Shown piece by piece: positions 8,246 to 20,054 of a stretch of 25,405 nucleotides of DNA. Under the pieces are notes generated by a model, which was given only the letters and a program-made list of their open reading frames with translations, was not told the DNA's origin and did no database searches. The stretch lies in NCBI GenBank assembly GCA_019649035.1, contig BMAT01000906.1, forward strand, positions 90,680 to 116,084, in the 5' to 3' direction. The DNA comes from Elysia marginata. Taxonomy: Eukaryota > Mollusca > Gastropoda > Plakobranchidae. Numbering within the stretch: the first letter of the stretch is position 1; each line of letters opens with the position of its first letter. The position numbers and the translations under genes are program-made.

Positions 8246-11200
8246 CTACAATTCTCCTATGGATCCTTCAGCCATGTTTGTCAGATGTGGGAAGGGAATC
8301 TGTAAAAAGGAACAGTAAAATATGATAAAATGACAATGGATATATGTTTTCAAACAATAATCCCTTACATATGAGAAGGGTTTATTCCAATCAATCTTGT
8401 GAACGCATTTGTAATACTACGCAAACACTAGCTTTTGTACCAGATGGCCCGTCGTTAAAACCACAAATTACGTTTCATACAATTTTTCACACAACCAGCT
8501 ACTAGAGACCCACTTAATTTTTTTTAACAACCAAAAGCCAAGATTTACACACCAAAACATAGACTGTGCATACCAAGAAACAATACAGTCACATTAATAT
8601 AGATCATAAAATGACAAAATTCTCGAAATCGATCAGGACCAAAAACGAACGAAAAAACGTTAAAACAATGACATCACTGCACCTCCTAAAATTCAAAACA
8701 ATTTTGTTTTCTGCACATATTCTCCCGACAGAAGTCGTACCCCCCCAAAGTCATGGCACCAGCAACAGTGCAAATGAGTCAATCGTTGCAGAGTTCATTT
8801 CTACAACATTGCTATTATACCTAAATTTTTTTCAAGAAATTATCAGTACTTTGTGGAAAGATATATTGTCTGACTTCAACAGCAAACTGGAATTTCCATG
8901 GTATAACTGTATAAAGACAAAAGAACCTGCATATTTCTCATTACTATAATAATAATAATAATAATGATAATAATAATTTACAATAATATCTAAATTTATA
9001 TAGTGCTTTTTATGATAAAATAGAGTCCCAAAGCGCTTCACAAAATAAAAACTGCACTATTTCTTTCATACAAGCTTACAAAAACATGGACAACGTAGAA
9101 GATTGAAAATTGAAAAAAAAAATTACTATTACTGCAAGCAAAAAAAAAATCTCTTTGACCTGGACAAGAAAGATGGATTTAAAACAGTCCCTAAGGAAAC
9201 TAAAACAACAGTTACATCTGTAACTTTTCTGCCACTTTAGTCTTCAACATAAAGCAGTGATTTTTAAAGGCTCATTTCTACGCTTTCCCTATTAATAAAC
9301 TTGACCTCATGTAGACTTAAAAACAACTTCTTCTGAAGTGCTTGTGCTTCATACTCCATAAGGAATGCTTAAGGCATTAGAAATCTGTATTATATTTGGA
9401 AGAGTATAAATAAAAAGTGTTCTTAATTTTTTTTTTTTTAATCAATCTTAAAAGTTTATGATTAAGTCTCTAACTGTTCAAAAGAATTTTGCAAAAATTT
9501 CTTTAAGTAGATCCATCTTCACTTATATGACTCGCAATGTAGAAATAAAAATTTCAACAAAAGCAATCAATACATCAAGTTTACCTCATATTGCCAAATC
9601 TCTATTTTTGGATTAAAAAAAAAAACACAGAAAAAGAAACCGAATAATGTCAAAACCTGTGCTTCTCACCTTTCTTTTGTCGAGCTCCTCTTGAGCCCAC
9701 AACAACAGTTTGAGCAGGTTGGCGAGGCGAGGGGTCGAGTCTGTCTCAAGAATGGCACAGTTCACTTCACTTGCCACCTGTAAAACATTCAATCAATATG
9801 TGACGCGACATGGTGAAATCAGGCTTATGTCAAACTGGGTCAACCCCCCGGAAATGGCTGCTAAATATAATAAATTATTATTAGATAAGTCTACCTCGCT
9901 GGCTTAAAAATCAAATCTCAGGTTCTAGTAAAGGTAGAATTATTATTTTTTTCTAATTTAAGTATATATATGAAGCTTTCTCATGATACTAATACATCCA
10001 AATGTCTAAGTTTTGACATTTAAGCCTGATTTCACCATATCGGGTCACATACATCAAAACATGACAAGCACATCAGCCTAATTCCTGTGTCAGAACAATA
10101 CCAAACACAATACAGTTCATTAAGATGTTAATAATAAGGGAAAAGGATTCAACTTGGATTGATCAGTCTGCACCTTGTATATATAAATTTGGATTTCCTT
10201 AAATGTTATAGTTTACACAACAGGAAGTTCCACAAAAAAAAAAAATGTTCTTCTTTTGGCAACTATCATCGAACTCCAACCAATATTGACTGATCTGAAG
10301 AAATAATCAAACCATTGATCTCAACATGTTATAATATAAAACTACAATTACTCTACCTTTTGTCTTTGTGAGGGATGTAAAAGATCCCCAAAGGGAGACA
10401 TTTCTGGCTTCTCAAAGGCGAGCAGAGCTAGCGTTTTCTCCAGCTCAGGTAAGACATTCGGGTTCTCCTCCACTCTCTCGGCCAGTTTATTCTGGGCAAA
10501 CTCCAGCGCGGGCTCCAGCTCCTTCCTCTTGATAAGCTCAATCAAATGTTGTTGCTAGAAATGATATAGGAAAATATTTGTGGATTGCAATTGTGAAGTT
10601 TCTGGTTTTTTTTTAGTTTTTTTTAAGGTGTACATAACTTGGAAAACAAAAAAAGAAAAAACCAACAGGAACTGAACAAAAAATTCATCAAAACTGAAAG
10701 AAAGCAAAGAAACACTTTATGTTAATGAATGTTACCAGTTTGTTGGCAAGAGACTAAATTAAATCAACTTATAAAATAAACTTGAGAAAAAGTTACATTG
10801 GAGTCCATTTACCTTTTAAAAAATCTAATTATTCAAATCTGTTTTAGGGTCCTGACTAGTATTTTTCTTCGTCAACTTTCCTAAACTCAAAATTCTGATA
10901 GTTCAAACTCAATTGGCTCTAACGACGCACTTTGACAGAAGCGATTTCACTGTACATCAATCCTTAAACGGAATATCCATTCATCAAATAACAGTTCTAT
11001 TTTGAATTAGACTATTATCACATTATATCTATTTTAGCCACATTATTGATTTAAAAAAAAACCAACAAAACAAAAAAAAACAACTTGATAACAAAAAGAT
11101 CTGAGGCTTGGGTCCTTTTGGAGAGTACCTGGCTGTCAGTGTCATCCATTTTACAAGTTTGACTTTTGCTATGGTGGTCTATTAGTATGACATTTATTTG

Positions 11201-13378
11201 CATTAAATTCACCCAAAAGGAGGTTTGTTTAGTTTAAAATGTCACTATTGAATAATTGAGACATATGTCTCGCATTCAGGGTGAATGAGTCAGATGTTGC
11301 AATTTTTCCCTTTAAAAAGCATTGCTGTTTTGAACAAGACATTTTTGTAGGCTTGCATATGTCAAAAGTTTCATAAAACTACCCAAATTTTGTGAGACAC
11401 ATTTATATTACAACTTAATTGTTGATTTAAAATATAGAGTAGAGTGACCAAGCCATAGCCAGTTTTGCAAAACTCTGATTTTGAAGCCCACAGCGCATCT
11501 GAGTAGCTTCTCTTCTTTAGTGTGTGTGTCACATCTAAACCTAGATAATTGAACTTTACAACTTGAACTGTGATCTAAAGAAATCATAACCTTTGCCTAC
11601 ACACTTGGCTATACTAGGGGCATAGTCTGACCATGACAAGGTCACATGGCAGCGCTCATGTCATAAAAGCGACCCCGGTCAGGGCAAGTGGGCCTCATTA
11701 GAATAATCTTGTGTTCAGTATTAAATAGCATGTCATTGTATCTTGAATCGAGGAGCACTGCAGAAACTGCAGCAGCCTGACTGTGGCCACGCGAGGCCAT
11801 GAGCCGACCAATCGGAAGTGATCTAGCTACAACTATGATATATCAAATAATGCCTGGTGAGGCATTGTGGCTGCAGTTGATTTTCTGACTTTAGAGAAAG
11901 AGAAGACTAAATAGATCTTTAAATGGAATGTCCAACTTGCGACTAATTCACCCTGGAAGCAATATATTTGACTAGTGCTAATGCTAAAAGATTAATTGGG
12001 GCTATAAAATGGTGATATAAACCATAGGTAGGTTTTAGTCACTGTTTTTTCTAAACTTATATGGCTTTCCTGGCTTTGAAAATGTGTATTTTTTAAGACT
12101 TATTTTTCTAATGTCAAAAGTGAAGTACACAATATTTCAACCAACAGATTAGGAAAGAGTGACTTTTAATGTAGATATCCCTCCAATCTAGAAAAAGATA
12201 TGAAATTTTTAAACATTTGTTGAGAAGTACAATGAGCAGAATATCTTTTAATGTAACAAAGAAAAAGAAATTATTAAAAACGCCCCTTTTTCTTGGATCT
12301 GACATTCTGAATTTATAGAGGAGAAGATAGTTATGTTAATTAAAAACTCACCTGCAATCTAAAAAACAAATATCTGTCATTGTCTAGAAGCTCTGGGTAA
12401 AGGGAATTGATGATAGCTACGGCTTCCATGATCCGTCCATCCAGTACTGCCTGACGGATGCGGATTCTGTCATCAAGACAGTCCAAGTTGACTGAAGGTT
12501 CAACACCTGACTCTGAGCCGAACTTTTCAGCCGCTTCTTTAAAACCCTCTGCGTAATAAAACAAAAAGCTTCTAAGATATTTTTGCTTTCAAACCCAACC
12601 GTAATGTACAACGATTAGAACTTCAGTTTTAACCTTAACCTTTACTAAGAGAAAAGAATTAACTTCATCTCTGAGACCAAAGATATCTCTGCTTTTAGCT
12701 GAAGAAAACAAACATTTTTAAAGCAATAGAACTTATTGAATTTAATCATTTATAGATCCCAATTAATGATTTCTATTCCTCATCTTTATTTTACGAATTT
12801 TACTAAAAAATAGAAAAAACTTGTGCTTTTCGGTTTTATTTCGAGAAGATATCGATGAATAGTATCTTGTACAATAATTAGTAGAATAGTTTATTTTGTG
12901 TCTTAATCTCTGGTTAAACCAAGAACTCCCCTAAACCTTTGGTTTTTAAAAACTAAGTCATGAGGTACCTAATTTACAATTAAGTCAAATTACATGTAAT
13001 ACTCTGTCAATCTAAAATCCAAATTGCAATACATGGTATGTCCAAATCAAAGCCAGAGTAATTTATACTATTTTTTAGTCATAGTAATTTGTCATTTGAT
13101 TTTTCAAAAAAGTTTTCATCATTTTTTATTTTGAGTCAAGTGAATCACTGAATGTGCAAGATTCAATTTATTCGGCGTGGCTGCAAAACAAAGTTCTGCT
13201 ATTGAACAGTTTTCTGAGGTTACATTGAACACTACTAGTAGTACTAACCAGTAACTAAATAGTTCATGATGAGTTTGTTCATGTCTGTGCGGCCGACATG
13301 GTGAGTCATAAGTTGCAGCATCCAGGCATCCTTCACGACATCATTCTCTCCACGATCTGAACCAGTCGTCATGCTCAT
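8246..13378 (-). CDS. GID8: GID8 / TWA1, subunit of the CTLH (GID) E3 ubiquitin ligase
   Basis: Five coding exons on the - strand: 13378-13249, 12548-12352, 10554-10357, 9777-9670 and 8299-8246. All have GT-AG junctions with matching phase (1, 0, 0, 0). The product is 228 residues, the same length as human GID8 as I recall it. It has a LisH motif (about residues 31-57, with [18 protein letters not shown]), a CTLH domain ([20 protein letters not shown] region) and a CRA domain ([19 protein letters not shown], then [16 protein letters not shown]). GID8 is the scaffold subunit that joins the RING pair and the RanBPM/substrate-receptor side of the CTLH complex. The first ATG was chosen because it follows an acceptor (TTTTCAG) by 9 nt; a second ATG two codons later is possible. 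At least one 5' UTR exon must lie upstream. No break was seen. Confidence 0.97.
8300..9669 (-). other. GID8 last intron
   Basis: A 1.37-kb GT-AG intron. It holds a retroposon tail with an ATT-type microsatellite (8944-9045). The 127-codon open frame at 8566-8949 has no coding character that I can see. Confidence 0.8.
8944..9045 (-). mobile_element. Truncated retroposon 3' end with (ATT)n tail
   Basis: Read on the - strand: GTGAAGCGCTTTGGGACTC, a short spacer, AAAAAGCACTATATAAAT, then an ATT-type trinucleotide tail. This GCGC...CTATATAAAT plus microsatellite ending is a familiar SINE/LINE 3' end in invertebrate genomes. No body remains upstream. Confidence 0.6.
9799..10049. mobile_element. 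MITE, family D, in GID8 intron 3
   Basis: A 251-bp element flanked by TA on both sides. Its terminal inverted repeats of about 40 bp begin TGTGACSCGAYATGGTGAAA and agree at most positions. The interior of about 170 bp is AT-rich and noncoding. The left end lies only 21 bp from the 5' edge of GID8 coding exon 4, inside the region where its branch point and acceptor must be. Confidence 0.85.
10796..10952. mobile_element. MITE-like element, family B, copy 2 (uninterrupted)
   Basis: 157 bp flanked by TA on both sides. The ends read inward CATTGGAGTCC and CAGTGAAATCGC. It aligns along its length with the two halves at about 7089-7430 and shows the site where the family A element entered that copy. 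It is noncoding. Confidence 0.6.
11263..11967. mobile_element. Family C element, copy 3 (long form)
   Basis: The left end is ATATGTCTCGCATTCAGGG then TGAATGAGTC, and the inverted right end is ATATTGCTTCCAGGG then TGAATTAGTC. The left 100 bp match copy 2 in opposite orientation. At about 700 bp it is the longest copy. Its middle (about 11610-11830) is GC-richer than the surroundings and may be an additional insertion. No transposase frame is visible. Confidence 0.55.
12549..13248 (-). other. GID8 intron 1 (between coding exons 1 and 2)
   Basis: A 700-bp phase-1 GT-AG intron. It is AT-rich and no embedded feature is supported. Confidence 0.8.
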
Positions 13379-13387
13379 CTTGGCTCT

Positions 13388-15244
13388 CTGAAAATGGACC
13401 TAAACCTTTATAAGTTGTTACAAATGTTCATGGTAAAAACTCAATTATTCATACTTTTGCATTCTATTGGACATAAATGACACAAAATGAAGTTATATTT
13501 ATGACCACATGTGTCAAATTGAGGGAATCAAAGATGCAGATCGATTAATCATACATATATTTTTTTTTTATCAATTAAAAACTCTGACCTTTGTCTATTG
13601 ACATTATATGTCAGAAAATTACAGACATTTTGCATACATGATTAATGGAATTAATTAAAAAGTTTCCAAAAAAGCACCTTGAATAGTTACTGCAAGTCTT
13701 TTGCAACCCTTTAATAAATTAAATGCAGGTTATTTCCCCATGAAGCTGACTTTAGGCCAAGCCAAATATAGAATCTATATTAGAATTTAGATAGGAAATT
13801 GTTGAAATAATGAAAACCATTAATTTAATTGCAAATATGCAAGAATCTAGGTTTTTAGACCTAGACGAGATTATCTAGATCTAGTCTTTTAGTTTTACAA
13901 CAACAAATTTTTCTCATGATTTTATCCACTTGATGATCTTGAATTATTACTAACGGATTGCTAAAATGGGACCCACCTTTGATACTAGATCTAGCGGGCA
14001 AATTGCAGGATAAAGCCGATACAGTCTGGTCTAAATAAAATAGCCTAATAAATCTTTCATGAATCGATTCAAAAAAAACTATAAGGCATAGCATCAAGAT
14101 CTAGATCAAGATTATTGTCTAGAGACTAGATCTAGATCAAGATTATTGTCTAGAGACTAGATCTAGAATCTAGATTTAGATTTACTTTAGTGAGTCTGAT
14201 GTTCAGATAATATTCTACCTCAACTTGAGCTCTAGACTTGGATTAGTGATGTTAATGATGGTTTTTTTTAAAGATTAGTATACCTGTTTTTAGTCTTCAC
14301 TGTTCAGGCATCTAGATCTAGCTTAGTGCATTGAGTTGTGAGCCAAAATAGACTTCTTTTGTTTGTGTAAACTGAGTTACTCACTGTTTAGAGAAAGGAG
14401 TTACTTGCCCAGACGTAACCTATTTAAACTAGCTAGATTAGACTAGAACGAATAGGTCATATAACTACTTTAGTTATGACATTTATGCAATCTTGGTCAA
14501 CAAAGAATGTTCTTTAATTTTTCTACATAAACATAAAATGAAAACTGTGAAAAAAGATAGATCCCGTCCTATTCTGCATGCCTTTTACCCGAACATCGAG
14601 AGTAAATCTAGAAAATGTATCTAAAAATCTAGCTTTCTAATCTTAGTTATGTAGGTCAACTTCGTTCTGAGAAATTTTTCAAGGGAAGTCACTTTAAATT
14701 ATTTAATATGCTTTACTTTTTTTTACCAGCATGACTTCTTCTAAAAAAATTCCTTTTGATTATTAGAAAATAAATAAATAAGGATTTTGCCTTTGTTTCC
14801 TATTTTAAAAGCTCAGTTTTATAGATCTGGTTTTGTTTTTTTATTTGTTAAGAATTCTTTTTCCTTTTTATAACTTCAAGTTTGAAAATTTGTTAAATAA
14901 TATGAAATAAAATCAAAGAAATCCTCTTTGACATACACTGTGGGGGAAATTTTTTATGTGGACGTAAACAAAAGCCTACTTACTATTTAGCTTTCCTAAA
15001 CAGTAAACATTTAGACCAGATAGTGGATCTTGATTATCTAGATCTAGATATAGATAGATTGTAGATTAATTAATTTTTTTAAATCCATCAACGTCCTTTC
15101 TGCGCTACTATTTAATTTTTTTTTATATAAACTAGATCTACTTTGATGTAGAACTTACTGTAAAACACTGTACCGTACCAGGAATCAGTGTATGCACCAG
15201 CTACATTACTCATTAGGCTGTTTCTAGTCTTGTAAAAAGTAATA
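13388..15244. promoter_or_regulatory. Divergent GID8-RLIG1 intergenic and 5' UTR region
   Basis: The GID8 coding exon 1 begins right after an acceptor (ending at 13388 on the - strand), so a noncoding GID8 exon lies in this interval. Plausible - strand donors exist (for example near 14213, 14280 and 15162), but none can be preferred. The RLIG1 ATG is at 15245. The interval is AT-rich and full of TCTAGA/AGATCT motifs (13860-14200 and 15030-15055). No CpG-rich core is visible. Confidence 0.5.
14098..14167. repeat. Perfect 31-bp tandem repeat, 2.3 copies
   Basis: Units at 14098-14128 and 14129-14159 are identical, and a third starts at 14160. Each unit begins GATCTAGATCAAGATTATTG and ends with GTCTAGAGACTA. 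The repeat is part of a larger cluster of AGATCTAGA motifs in the GID8-RLIG1 interval. Confidence 0.95.
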
Positions 15245-18200
15245 ATGAACCCTGTGCAACAGAAAATACCATGTGTGTACAAAATCGGCGTTTCAGATGA
15301 GGTGTCTGACAAAAGGAAACAGCAGTCTTACAAAGTTACTGCTATGCAGAGCTTAAATGCTAATGCGCAGGATGATAAAATATCTTCAGCTAAGTCCACC
15401 GAAAAACTGGATGGAACATGTTGTTTGGTAGAACTATTTGAAGGTAGATTTAACATTTTAACATATTTTCTTCCGAAAAATGTTATTTTCTGCACAGATG
15501 AGAGAGGCTAAAATCAGTCTGTTGTGGCATGAGTATTGAATGCTTACTTTTTCATTTAAAAATTTGCAATAGACCTCACCTGCCTGTGTTGTTTGGTGAT
15601 ATTAAATTGTCTTGAAAATTTAGATCAAAATGATAGCAACAGTGTGTAAAAAAATGCTGCAATATGCCAGGCTTATGTAGTTTAAATAGAAACCCTTCTG
15701 ACTAATCTGATACAAAGGGGTAGATTGTCGACGGTCTATTGTTGGGGGAGGGGGGGGGGTAAAAATTTTTTTTGTTTTATGACCGTAAACTTAGGACATC
15801 AGCATGTTGATATAAAGAAAATTATTTTAGTAATTGATTATAGGCAAATGTCAAAATTGATGTCGATATAATTACAAATTCAATATTGTGTAGATTGTAT
15901 GTGCTTATTTCTGATTCTATTGCTCAATTCAAATATATTTGGTTATTTTTTGTTTGTTCTTTTTGAAAGGAGAGCCTTGGTTATGGGCTCGCCATGACCG
16001 CAAACCAAGTAAAATAGGGGAAAGAAGGTTTGCCCAGTATAAGAAAAATCAGAAAGAAAATGAGCTCTCAAATTTTTCCTGGAATCCTGAGAAAGATTTT
16101 AAGGTAATGAAGTCTGATTCTTTAAACATATTATTGAATTTTATTTAAAAAAAAATACAAACACACATGTATCAAATATTTTGATTGTTGCAGTCAAAGT
16201 TTGAACTCTCTACAGCATTTCTCATTTTTCACTTGATATTTATCTGAGCCAATTGAATTCAGAAGTTGTATTTGATGTGAAAAGATGAAATTGTAGGGTA
16301 GGACCTGTCTCACATTATAATAAAATAAAATATTTAAAAAAAAATGATTTTAAACTTCAAACCCAAAGAAGAAAATGTGCTGTAACAGTGAGAGAATTTG
16401 CTGTAATCATGCTTTTTTAATGCAGAATACTATAGGGAAAAAGGAGAGGTCAAGCAATGTGGTCGCAATATTATTACTTTTTGGCTTAATTTTCTCTTGA
16501 TTTTCATTCTTGCAAATTTTACAACAGAAGGATAGGACAAAGATTTTCAAGACTAAAATTTAAGTCATTATGAAAATGCATCATTTAGTGTTGCACAGCA
16601 ATATCATCCTATAAATTAATTAAGTTCTATAAGTCAAAACTGAGATCGTTACTGATGCCAACTTTCAACACATGAAACAGTCGGATGTAAGAATTTATTT
16701 ATAAAAATAACGTCGGTGGTGCTCTTTCAATTAAGTCTTCGAGTTGAAGTTTAGGTTTCAAAAGTCAGGAATGGTTTTTTTTTACTTTTATACAGTATAG
16801 ACATTTTTTTTAATTGCCTATATTATACCTGTGCAGGAAAAATCTGACTGAAAAAAATTTCATCTATTTCTTTCCCCCTCACGTTCAATTAATAGGAAGT
16901 TCCACCGAACTGGATTCCCGCGACCTGTCTTGAAGTGGTTGACGGTGTCACAATGCCAGACAAGCTCGGCCACACTCCAGGTAGTAGTGCATCCGCTTAG
17001 TCGAGGATTAGTCATACCTTTTTAAAAACAACTTTAGAATATATATGTAGTCTAGGAAACAAATTTTTTATTGAAGTAGAATTTCAAACTGACAGGCAAG
17101 AAAGACTCAGAGTAATCAGTTTTAATGATGTAAAATTTATACATTTTTTTCAGTACCTCGTCATGATCTTTTGAAAAGGAAATTTAGAAACCATCAATAT
17201 TGTTTTATTGTGCTACAGTCTTTTTTTTCACTCATTGATCACTTGATAAAAACTTTGACATTTTTTTTTTGGTCAGGTTGGGTCCCTGTAGAGGCAAAAT
17301 CACGGCAGCATTGCTGGCATCTCTCCGCTGTCTCGCTAGAAAATGGTCTTGCTCTGGTTCTGAGGTAAGCTCGAATTTTTCATGATTTTGTGTCTCTGTT
17401 TGATCGGAAGGTATTGCGCTTCAATATCGTAGTAGATTTAAATTTTGCAATCTTCTACGATCACAAGAGAAGAATTGAATTCAACATTACTTGATGTGGG
17501 GCAAACAAGGTCAATCAGGCTTTTGACATGATAATTGGATTATTTGAGTTTGTGACTCAATAAGTCAATGCCATGAATCTGTCGTTTGTGATGGAAGACA
17601 AAGTATTTTAAGAAATAACATAGAAAATAACTCTAATGTGTCATAATGATGTGATGTTATGGCTTTCTTTAATTGCATCATTTTATGATTTGTCATACAT
17701 TCTAAATGAATTGTCGGAAAAGTATAGAAATGGTCACACTCAAAATCTGTCCACTGTGATTCAGGACGAAATTTTTGTCCTTGTATTTTCAATTTTCAAC
17801 AGTTCTAGTTAATGTAGTTTGAGAGGGATACAAGGTAAAAGCTTCTTTATTATGACAGGCTTATTTTCTTTGCCATGCCTTCAAACACTTTGTCCACCAT
17901 CCAACAGACAGGTTAGATCACAGCATTATTTACAATTTTCGAAAGCACCTTTAATAATGCGGTCTAGTTCGAATATTTTAACCCTTTAGGAAAAAAATTA
18001 ACTAATAAGCAACTATAAGTATTAAAACTATTTTGATTTTCTCACCCCAATTTAACCATTCACATCAGAAAAAAAATTTCCATAGTTTTTTAATTTTTAG
18101 ATCATGCAAAGTACTTGAATGTTGAAGGCAATAGATATGAAAGTAGCTGTAACAAAAGAGTTTATACTAGGTCTTGAACTAGAACAACTACAAAGATAAA

Positions 18201-19843
18201 AAAGCCCATAAAGTATTTATGTTTGATTTGTGTTGTATGAATATCTTAAAACGTTTTTTTTTCTTGTTCTTTAATTCAGAGAATCACCAGACTACATTGG
18301 TGAACTTGTACTGGAAGCAGAGCCACTATCAAATTTAGTTGGACAGACTTGTGAACTGGTCGGCTCAAATATCAATGGCAATCCGTATGGTAGGCGTTCT
18401 TTCATCTACTGAAACAATCTGGATGTTTTAATAAATTGTGTAAAAATAAAACTTTTCAGCTTGTGTCTTAAACCTCACTGCTTTTTGTTGATTTTTTTTT
18501 TCTTTTTTTTGTATCATTAATCTTTTCAACACCATTGACAGCCAGTCAATTACTGTTGTTTGAACTATATTTGTAGGATAAAAAAATCAGCTTATACATA
18601 GAGTTACGAGGAGTAAGAGGTGCTTAACTATATGCTGTTATTTCCAATGTTTTTTTTTTTTTTTGTATTTCACGCAGGCATCGGAACCAAAAAGAATCCC
18701 TTGCATTTCCTAGTACCTCATGGCAGTTTGGGTGTGACGTGTCCTTCCCCTGTTGACCAGGATAAGATGTTCTCTTGGTTGGGTGGTGAAACATCAGTAG
18801 CAGCAGTGGAAGGAGTCGTCTGGCATTGCGACAATGGGGTACTTTACAAGGTCAGGAAACTCACCTGAATGTACACCGGTACTATGTATGTTGGGGAATA
18901 GTTAATAAAGGAAAGGCTAAATTAATTAATTATTTCTTTCTTTGTTTACTTTTATGGGATTCTGTAGTTACTAAGTTCTAAAAGTGAAAGTTAGTTTTAT
19001 ACTATATATGAGTGTCGGTGAACAAGAAGCTCGTTTTTCATTACTTTTGTCACAAGGTATAGTTATGTAGTTTGTCGTTGCTTTCCTTGCCACAATTGCT
19101 TCTGCAGGGTCTTCAGAGACCTAGCTATAGAATTTGTATGGGGAAGTTGGTAGAAATTTGCCTAGACTTTGGATCTAACTTAGGACCCCAAGAGTAGTGT
19201 TTGTGTGCCCTATCTTTTTAGCGATTGATCATCCTGACTTGCCAGAATATCCAAAATCTAATGATGACTGGAAAATAAATTTTGTTATTCAACTTAAATA
19301 AAAGATACAGAGGCAGCGGAGCAAAGATTTTTCTATGCACATTCTGATTATTTTGAGCTTTTGGTTACTTTTTGCTTCATTTGCATTCTAAACTAGAGTC
19401 TTTTTTTTTAATTGTATGCACTTCAAACTGCCTGAAACATTTTCATAAACGCTACAAGCCTCCCCAGAACATTTGTTTGGCTGGCACAGCCCGTTCTCTT
19501 TTCTTGTTGTGGAGGCAAATGAAAGAGAGGCCCTGCCAAATTGCCTGTCTTTTTATATTTTTTCCTTCTCTCTCTTTTTCTTTTGTCGCCGACTGATCAG
19601 CTCCATCGCCATCACCTGAACCTTCCCTGGCCTGTGCCCGAGCCGAGACTGAGTCGGTTGCCTGTCCGAGTGGTGATTGAGCCCATGGAGCTCAGCAAAG
19701 GAGAAGCCACGGTGGATGAAGGAAAACATGGAGACGACATCTTCTCCACCCTGACTAGTCTAAACAGGCAACGGTTCGACTCTCTGAGACACCTTCACAG
19801 AACTATGTATCCGCAAATATCCATATCAGACAAGCCGTCCTAG
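15245..19843 (+). CDS. RLIG1: RLIG1-type RNA 5'-phosphate/3'-hydroxyl ligase (C12orf29 homologue)
   Basis: Seven exons: 15245-15443, 15970-16103, 16896-16980, 17277-17364, 18280-18389, 18678-18850 and 19601-19843. All introns are GT-AG and phases agree throughout (1, 0, 1, 2, 1, 0). The product is 343 residues against about 325 in human. The family joins RNA 5'-phosphate to 3'-OH through an enzyme-AMP intermediate. Visible are the nucleotidyltransferase motif I at 54-58 (KLDGT within [10 protein letters not shown], Lys54 the predicted adenylated residue), the [11 protein letters not shown] block, [27 protein letters not shown], a motif-IV-like EGVVWH (250-255), and the LYK-LHRHHL block holding the motif V lysine. 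The match to the human protein as I recall it runs end to end; only the C-terminal 60 residues are poorly conserved and longer. All catalytic elements look intact. The ATG was chosen by alignment with the human start. Confidence 0.96.
15444..15969 (+). other. RLIG1 intron 1
   Basis: A 526-bp phase-1 intron. A G-run of about ten bases near 15744-15760 is the only feature of note. Confidence 0.85.
16104..16895 (+). other. RLIG1 intron 2
   Basis: A 792-bp phase-0 intron, AT-rich, with no embedded gene or element recognised. Confidence 0.85.
17365..18279 (+). other. RLIG1 intron 4
   Basis: A 915-bp phase-2 intron. The 75-codon - strand open frame at 17565-17792 has no recognisable similarity and no splice context. 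Confidence 0.85.
18851..19600 (+). other. RLIG1 intron 6
   Basis: A 750-bp phase-0 intron. The donor is GTCAGG, a weaker consensus, and the acceptor follows a long TCTCTTTTTC tract. No embedded feature was seen. Confidence 0.8.
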
Positions 19844-20054
19844 CAACTGCCAGCGGCAAAAGACAATCATGTCAATCTTATCTGTAGGTTGTTTTCTCTG
19901 TTACCATATCTGTTACCCACTTTGCCTGGGACAAACGAAATGCAGTATCTGCAGTGTAAACCACATGAGAGATACTGCCTTTTATTTGTCGCGGGCAGCA
20001 CTTAGAGCCCAACATAAGGTTTGTTGTTGTGGCATTGTAGCTTTACCGAATAAA
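19844..20054 (+). other. RLIG1 3' UTR to first polyadenylation signal
   Basis: AATAAA at 20049-20054 is 206 nt past the stop and is the first canonical signal. A 111-codon frame (19869-20204) crosses it and is most likely untranslated. Confidence 0.55.

Larger units (their letters stand above)
10555..12351 (-). other. GID8 intron 2
   Basis: A 1.8-kb GT-AG intron containing a family B MITE (10796-10952) and a long family C element (11263-11967). The rest is AT-rich with no gene. Confidence 0.8.

Noticed and set aside
8566-8949. 127-codon open frame in the last GID8 intron
   Set aside because: Low-information composition, no domain, runs into an ATT microsatellite, and is opposite to the host gene.
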